Shown piece by piece: positions 60,379 through 64,000 of a stretch of DNA of 64,000 nt. The position numbers and the translations under genes are program-made. The notes below the pieces were generated by a model that was not told the origin of the DNA, searched no databases, and was given only the letters and a program-made list of their open reading frames with translations. How positions within the stretch are numbered: position 1 is the first letter of the stretch; the number at the start of each line of letters is the position of its first letter. The DNA lies in assembly GCF_002970975.1 (NCBI RefSeq), contig NZ_PNFA01000005.1, positions 62,001 to 126,000 on the forward strand, read 5' to 3'. The DNA comes from Microbacterium halophytorum. Lineage in GTDB: Bacteria; Actinomycetota; Actinomycetes; Actinomycetales; Microbacteriaceae.

Positions 60379-61593
60379 ATGACCCTCACCGCCCCGCGCG
60401 TCGACGTCCCGACCAGCGACATCGACCCCTTCTCAGACGAATACCTGCGCGACCCGCTGCCGTTCCAGCACGAGCTGCGCGAGCTCGGCCCCGTCGTCCG
60501 CCTCGAGCGATACGGCGTCTACGCGATGGCGCGGTTCGCCGAGGTGCATCGGGCGCTCACCGACTGGCAGTCCCTGCAATCGGCGGCGGGCGTCGGGCTC
60601 GCGGACTTCGTCAAGGAGAAGCCGTGGCGCCCGCCGAGCCTGCTGCTCGAGGCCGACCCGCCCCGCCACGACGCGCCGCGAGCTGTGGGCGAGCGCCTCC
60701 TGTCACCGCGGAAGCTGCGCGCGCTGCAGGGGCGGTGGCGGGTCGACGCGGCCGAGCTGGTCGACGACGTGCTGGCGCGCGGCAGCGCGTTCGACGCCGT
60801 CACCGACCTCGCGCAGGTGTTCCCGCTGCGCGTGTTCCCGGATGCCGTGGGCATCGGGAAGACCGGTCGGGAGAACCTGCTGCCCTACGGCGACTTCGCA
60901 TTCAACGCGTTCGGGCCGCGGAATGCGCTCGTCACCGACGCTCAGCCGCGCATGGGGCCGGTCGTCGAATGGATCGGCCAGCAGTGCATGCGCGAGAACC
61001 TCGCCGACGACGGCTTCGGCGCGCAGATCTGGGCGGCGGCCGACCGGGGTGAGATCACGCACGAACAGGCGCCGCTCATCGTCCGCTCGCTGCTCACCGC
61101 TGGCGTCGACACGACCGTCACGGGGATCGCCGCCGTGGTCCACGCGCTCGCGACGCATCCGGATCAGTGGCGGGCGCTGCAGCGCGACCGCTCGCTGCTG
61201 CCCCGCGCGTTCGAGGAGGCCGTGCGCCTGCTCTCCCCCGTGCAGGCCTTCTTCCGGACCACGACGACGGAGACCGAGATCGCCGACGGGGTCGTCCTGC
61301 CCTCGGGCGAGAAGGTGATGATGCTGCTCGGCGCCGCGAACCGCGACCACCGGAAGTGGCGGACCCCCGGCGCGTTCGACCTGTCGCGCGATCCGTCGGG
61401 CCACGTCGCCTTCGGCATGGGCCTGCACCAGTGCGTCGGCCAACACGTCGCACGGCTCGAGTCCACCGTCCTGATCGATGCCCTGCTCGATCGGGTGGAC
61501 GGCATCGAGCTCGCCGCCGAGCCGACGCTGCACCTCAACAACACCCTGAGGGGGTGGGACGCGATGCCCGTCGTGACCGCGCCTCTGACGTGA
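60379..61593 (+). CDS. Cytochrome P450, CYP199-like
   Basis: 404 residues. I-helix LLTAGVDTTVTG with the acid-Thr pair, ExxR in FEEAVRL, and heme loop FGMGLHQCVGQH with proximal Cys352. The short N-terminus and FAFNAFGPRN resemble the CYP199A group that oxidises or O-demethylates para-substituted benzoates such as 4-methoxybenzoate; that subfamily call is by eye. It is coupled to a PDR-type reductase and followed by an ABC importer of the branched-chain amino-acid/aromatic-acid type, which supports an aromatic acid substrate. Confidence 0.88.
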   Translation: MTLTAPRVDVPTSDIDPFSDEYLRDPLPFQHELRELGPVVRLERYGVYAMARFAEVHRALTDWQSLQSAAGVGLADFVKEKPWRPPSLLLEADPPRHDAPRAVGERLLSPRKLRALQGRWRVDAAELVDDVLARGSAFDAVTDLAQVFPLRVFPDAVGIGKTGRENLLPYGDFAFNAFGPRNALVTDAQPRMGPVVEWIGQQCMRENLADDGFGAQIWAAADRGEITHEQAPLIVRSLLTAGVDTTVTGIAAVVHALATHPDQWRALQRDRSLLPRAFEEAVRLLSPVQAFFRTTTTETEIADGVVLPSGEKVMMLLGAANRDHRKWRTPGAFDLSRDPSGHVAFGMGLHQCVGQHVARLESTVLIDALLDRVDGIELAAEPTLHLNNTLRGWDAMPVVTAPLT

Positions 61594-61616
61594 CCCGCGT
61601 GCGATCACGGGCACGG

Positions 61617-61636
61617 AACGATATACCTATAGCGTT
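61617..61636. promoter_or_regulatory. Palindromic operator candidate upstream of the ABC importer
   Basis: AACGATATACCTATAGCGTT matches its own complement at 16 of 20 positions (AACG-N-TATA-CC-TATA-N-CGTT). It lies in the 178-base gap between the P450 gene and livG, in the only AT-rich island there, so it likely marks an independent regulated promoter. Confidence 0.5.
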
Positions 61637-61771
61637 AGGGAATCGTCACAGACGACGTCAGGACGACGGAGGAGAACCGTCGTAACGTAAGACCACAGAC
61701 TCCGCGGGCCACCCCGAGCCCGCGGCCGAACTCCCCCTGCTCGCAGAGTCGCGGCAAGAGAGGAAAGAGCG

Positions 61772-62554
61772 ATGGCCGCTCGATTGACCCTCGCAGGCGT
61801 CAACCTCCGCTTCGGCGGGGTGACGGTGCTCTCCGACGTCGGCTTCGACGTCGAACCCGGCCGGGTGCTGGGCCTCGTCGGCCCCAACGGCGCGGGGAAG
61901 ACCTCCCTGTTCAACTGCATCAGCGGCCATTACCGGCCGACATCCGGATCGATCAGGATCGACGGCGAGGAGGTCGCCGGCTCCGCACCCTCGAAGCTCA
62001 ACAAGAAGGGGCTCGCTCGCACATTCCAGCACCCGGCGCTCCAGCTGCACCACACGGTGCTCGAGAACGTGATGCTCGGCGGGCACACCCGCCTGCCGGG
62101 CGGGCCCGTTGCGTGGTCGCTGCGCGTACCGCCGACGGGGCGGCGCGAGCGCGAGGTCCGCGACGAGGCGATGGCCATGCTCGAGTCGGAGGGCCTGGGC
62201 TGGGCTGCGCAGGCGCGCGCGGACGAGCTGTCCCACGGCCTGCACAAAGCCGTCGAGCTGTGCAGGGCCCGGATGTCGCACCCGTCGTTGCTGCTCCTCG
62301 ACGAACCGGCGGCGGGGCTCTCGCACGGCGAGGTCGAGCAGCTGATGGCGACGGTCAGGCACCTCACGAGCGAGGGCGAGATGACGGTCGTCATCGTCGA
62401 GCACAACATGGGCCTCATCTCGGCCCTCACCGACCGGGTCGTCGTGCTCAACTACGGCTCGAAGCTCATGGAGGGCACGGCTGCCGAGGCACAGGCCGAC
62501 CCGCGCGTGATCGAGGCCTACATCGGATCGGAGGAATCGGATGCCGCTGCTTGA
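61772..62554 (+). CDS. livG: Branched-chain-amino-acid-type ABC transporter ATP-binding protein (LivG-like)
   Basis: 260 residues. Walker A GPNGAGKTSL, LARTFQHPALQLHHTVLENV (Q-loop region of LivG proteins), Walker B LLLLDEPAAGLS and switch EHNM. The signature motif is unusual: LSHGLHKAVELCRARM, where LivG proteins usually have LPYGxQRxxEIAR, and the order of ATPase contacts may differ. GAGGAAAGAG precedes the ATG. It is the first gene of a HAAT-type importer, overlapping livF by 14 bases. Confidence 0.9.
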   Translation: MAARLTLAGVNLRFGGVTVLSDVGFDVEPGRVLGLVGPNGAGKTSLFNCISGHYRPTSGSIRIDGEEVAGSAPSKLNKKGLARTFQHPALQLHHTVLENVMLGGHTRLPGGPVAWSLRVPPTGRREREVRDEAMAMLESEGLGWAAQARADELSHGLHKAVELCRARMSHPSLLLLDEPAAGLSHGEVEQLMATVRHLTSEGEMTVVIVEHNMGLISALTDRVVVLNYGSKLMEGTAAEAQADPRVIEAYIGSEESDAAA

Positions 62555-63251
62555 GCTCACCGACGTGACGGCGTCGTACGGCAGGGTCCAGGTGCTCGAG
62601 GGCGTGTCGCTGCGCGTCCCCGACGGGGGCGCCGTCGGGATCCTCGGCGCCAACGGCGCAGGAAAGACCACCACGCTCCGCGCGATCAGCGGAACCGTGA
62701 ACGTGGGGGGTCGGATCGTGTTCGACGGAACCGACATCACCCACGCGGGCCCCGAGAAGGTCGCCTCCCTCGGCATCGCCCACGTGCCGGAGGGGCGGGG
62801 CACCCTCATGAACCTCTCGGTCCGCGAGAACCTGCAGGTGGGAGCGTACCTCCGCAAGGACCGCCGCGCGATCGCCGGCGACATCGGGTTCTTGCTCGAG
62901 ATGTTCCCGAACCTCGGGCGCCGCATCTCCCAGAACGCCTCGACGCTCTCGGGCGGCGAGCAGCAGATGCTCGCGATCGCGCGGGCATTCATGGCGAAGC
63001 CGCGCCTGCTCGTCCTCGACGAACCTTCGCTCGGCCTCGCGCCGTCCACCTCGAAGGAGGTCTACGACGCCATCCAACGGCTGCGCGAGCAGTCGGGCAT
63101 CGCGATGCTCGTCGTCGAGCAGAACGCCAACCTCGCATTCCGCGTCGTCGAGGAGGCGACGGTCCTGGAGACCGGGCGCAGCGTGCTCACCGGCACGGCC
63201 GCCGAGCTCAGGGGCCGGGACGAGATCAGGAAGGCGTACCTCGGGGGCTGA
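62541..63251 (+). CDS. livF: Branched-chain-amino-acid-type ABC transporter ATP-binding protein (LivF-like)
   Basis: 236 residues, complete LivF features: Walker A GANGAGKTTTL, VPEGRGTLMNLSVRENL, signature LSGGEQQMLAIARA, Walker B LLVLDEPSLGLAP, switch VEQNA. It overlaps livG and is followed one base later by the permease. The solute carried may be an aromatic acid given the P450 unit, as HAAT systems import benzoates and phenylpropenoids in other bacteria. Confidence 0.95.
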   Translation: MPLLELTDVTASYGRVQVLEGVSLRVPDGGAVGILGANGAGKTTTLRAISGTVNVGGRIVFDGTDITHAGPEKVASLGIAHVPEGRGTLMNLSVRENLQVGAYLRKDRRAIAGDIGFLLEMFPNLGRRISQNASTLSGGEQQMLAIARAFMAKPRLLVLDEPSLGLAPSTSKEVYDAIQRLREQSGIAMLVVEQNANLAFRVVEEATVLETGRSVLTGTAAELRGRDEIRKAYLGG

Positions 63252-63252
63252 C

Positions 63253-64000
63253 ATGGGAACCTTCATCCAACTCGTCGTCGACGGACTCGGGACCGGCGCG
63301 ATCTACGCGGCGCTCGGCCTGGCGATCGTCCTCGTCAACCAGTCGACCGGCATGATCAATTTCGCGCAGGGCGGTCTGGCCGTGCTCGCCGCGTACCTGG
63401 TGTACGCGCTCTTCGGAACCGGCCTCCCGCTGATCGTCGCCGTCGTCCTCGCCGTGATCGCCGCGTTCGTCATCGGCGCCCTCATCGAGCTCCTGCTCAT
63501 CCGGCGCTTCGAGAACGGCGACCCCGATACGGCGATCGTCGTCACGGTCGGCCTGCTGATGCTGGTCACCGGCGTGTGCGGCTGGATCTGGTCGTACAAC
63601 AACCTTCGGCTGCCGTGGTTGTTCCCCGAGGCGTCGTTCCCGTTCCTCGGGGCGACCATCAGCTGGCGCTCGCTCGGCACGTTCCTCGTGATCCTGGTCG
63701 TGATGGGCCTCATCCAGCTGCTGTTCCGCGGAACGAGGCTCGGGCTCGCGCTGCGCGCCGTCGCCGACAACCGGTCGACCGCGGCGCTCAGCGGCATCCC
63801 CGTCGGTCGCCACCTGATGATCGGTTGGGGCCTCGCCGCGGCCCTCGGCGCGGTCGCCGGCGCGCTGATCGCGCCGCGCCTGTCGCTCACGCCTGGGATG
63901 TTCGACACGGTGCTGGTGTACGCGCTGGCGGCGGTCATCCTCGGCGGCCTCTCGAGCCCCCTCGGCGTCGTGGTCGCGGCCCTGCTCATCGGCGTGCTCG
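63253..64000 (+). CDS. livH: Branched-chain-amino-acid-type ABC transporter permease (LivH-like), 3' end outside window
   Basis: 249 codons visible from ATG 63253, open to the window end. The sequence has at least seven hydrophobic helices; LVNQSTGMINFAQGGLAVLA near the start and GLALRAVADNRSTAALSGI in the loop that contacts the ATPase are LivH hallmarks. The second permease (LivM) and the binding protein are presumably downstream. Confidence 0.93.
   Translation, partial: MGTFIQLVVDGLGTGAIYAALGLAIVLVNQSTGMINFAQGGLAVLAAYLVYALFGTGLPLIVAVVLAVIAAFVIGALIELLLIRRFENGDPDTAIVVTVGLLMLVTGVCGWIWSYNNLRLPWLFPEASFPFLGATISWRSLGTFLVILVVMGLIQLLFRGTRLGLALRAVADNRSTAALSGIPVGRHLMIGWGLAAALGAVAGALIAPRLSLTPGMFDTVLVYALAAVILGGLSSPLGVVVAALLIGVL

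Overview
The window is a chromosomal stretch from a high-GC actinobacterium, most likely a member of the Microbacteriaceae. The evidence is the very high GC at third codon positions, DUF222/HNH genes, an actinobacterial SOS-type box, many promoters of the form TANNNT-N6/7-ATG that predict leaderless mRNAs, and an actinobacterial-style sdhCDAB operon. It is almost entirely coding. I see no rRNA, tRNA, CRISPR array, insertion sequence or phage.

Layout. 1-5.3 kb: the end of a homoprotocatechuate (4-hydroxyphenylacetate) meta-cleavage operon (RraA-like, GntR, hpaE, hpaD, hpaH, hpaI). 5.5-8.2 kb: a DUF222/HNH gene with a (GCTTCG)15 microsatellite, followed by the decayed tail of a second copy. 8.2-12.9 kb: small conserved protein, two lipoproteins, acetyltransferase, trpS, exonuclease III, and a family of imperfect palindromic repeats. 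13-16.5 kb: sdhCDAB (minus strand). 16.6-17.7 kb: manC. 17.9-26.1 kb: nucleoside uptake and salvage operon (BMP lipoprotein, ATPase, two permeases, cdd, deoA, add). 26.2-30 kb: FMN riboswitch and ribD-ribE-ribBA-ribH. 30-32 kb: small membrane protein and an MHS-family transporter.

32-38.9 kb: a rhamnoside locus (GH78 alpha-L-rhamnosidase, two permeases, binding protein, divergent LacI regulator with two clear operators). 38.9-40.9 kb: a drug-type MFS pump divergent from a MerR regulator, with a 20-bp promoter spacer that suits MerR-type activation. 40.9-44.5 kb: a NarL-type two-component system flanked on both sides by the same palindrome TCACCCG-NN-CGGGTGA, with membrane proteins on either side. 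44.5-51.3 kb: an RpiR-type regulator and an operon joining three different phosphatases to a ferric/phosphonate-type ABC importer; this is the best candidate here for an undescribed system. 51.4-52.5 kb: a radical SAM gene under a near-consensus SOS box. 52.5-54.1 kb: small conserved protein, a 78-bp palindromic element, and an erm methyltransferase preceded by a 21-codon leader and a hairpin covering its ribosome site. 54.2-58.2 kb: fructose PTS operon (fruR, fruK, fruA). 58.4-64 kb: IclR regulator, a phthalate-dioxygenase-type reductase next to a cytochrome P450, and a branched-chain-amino-acid-type ABC transporter whose permease runs off the window; together they suggest uptake and oxidation of an aromatic acid.

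Functions are inferred by eye from motifs and context. Coordinates of starts were chosen by ribosome sites, overlaps or -10 boxes and are explained per entry.
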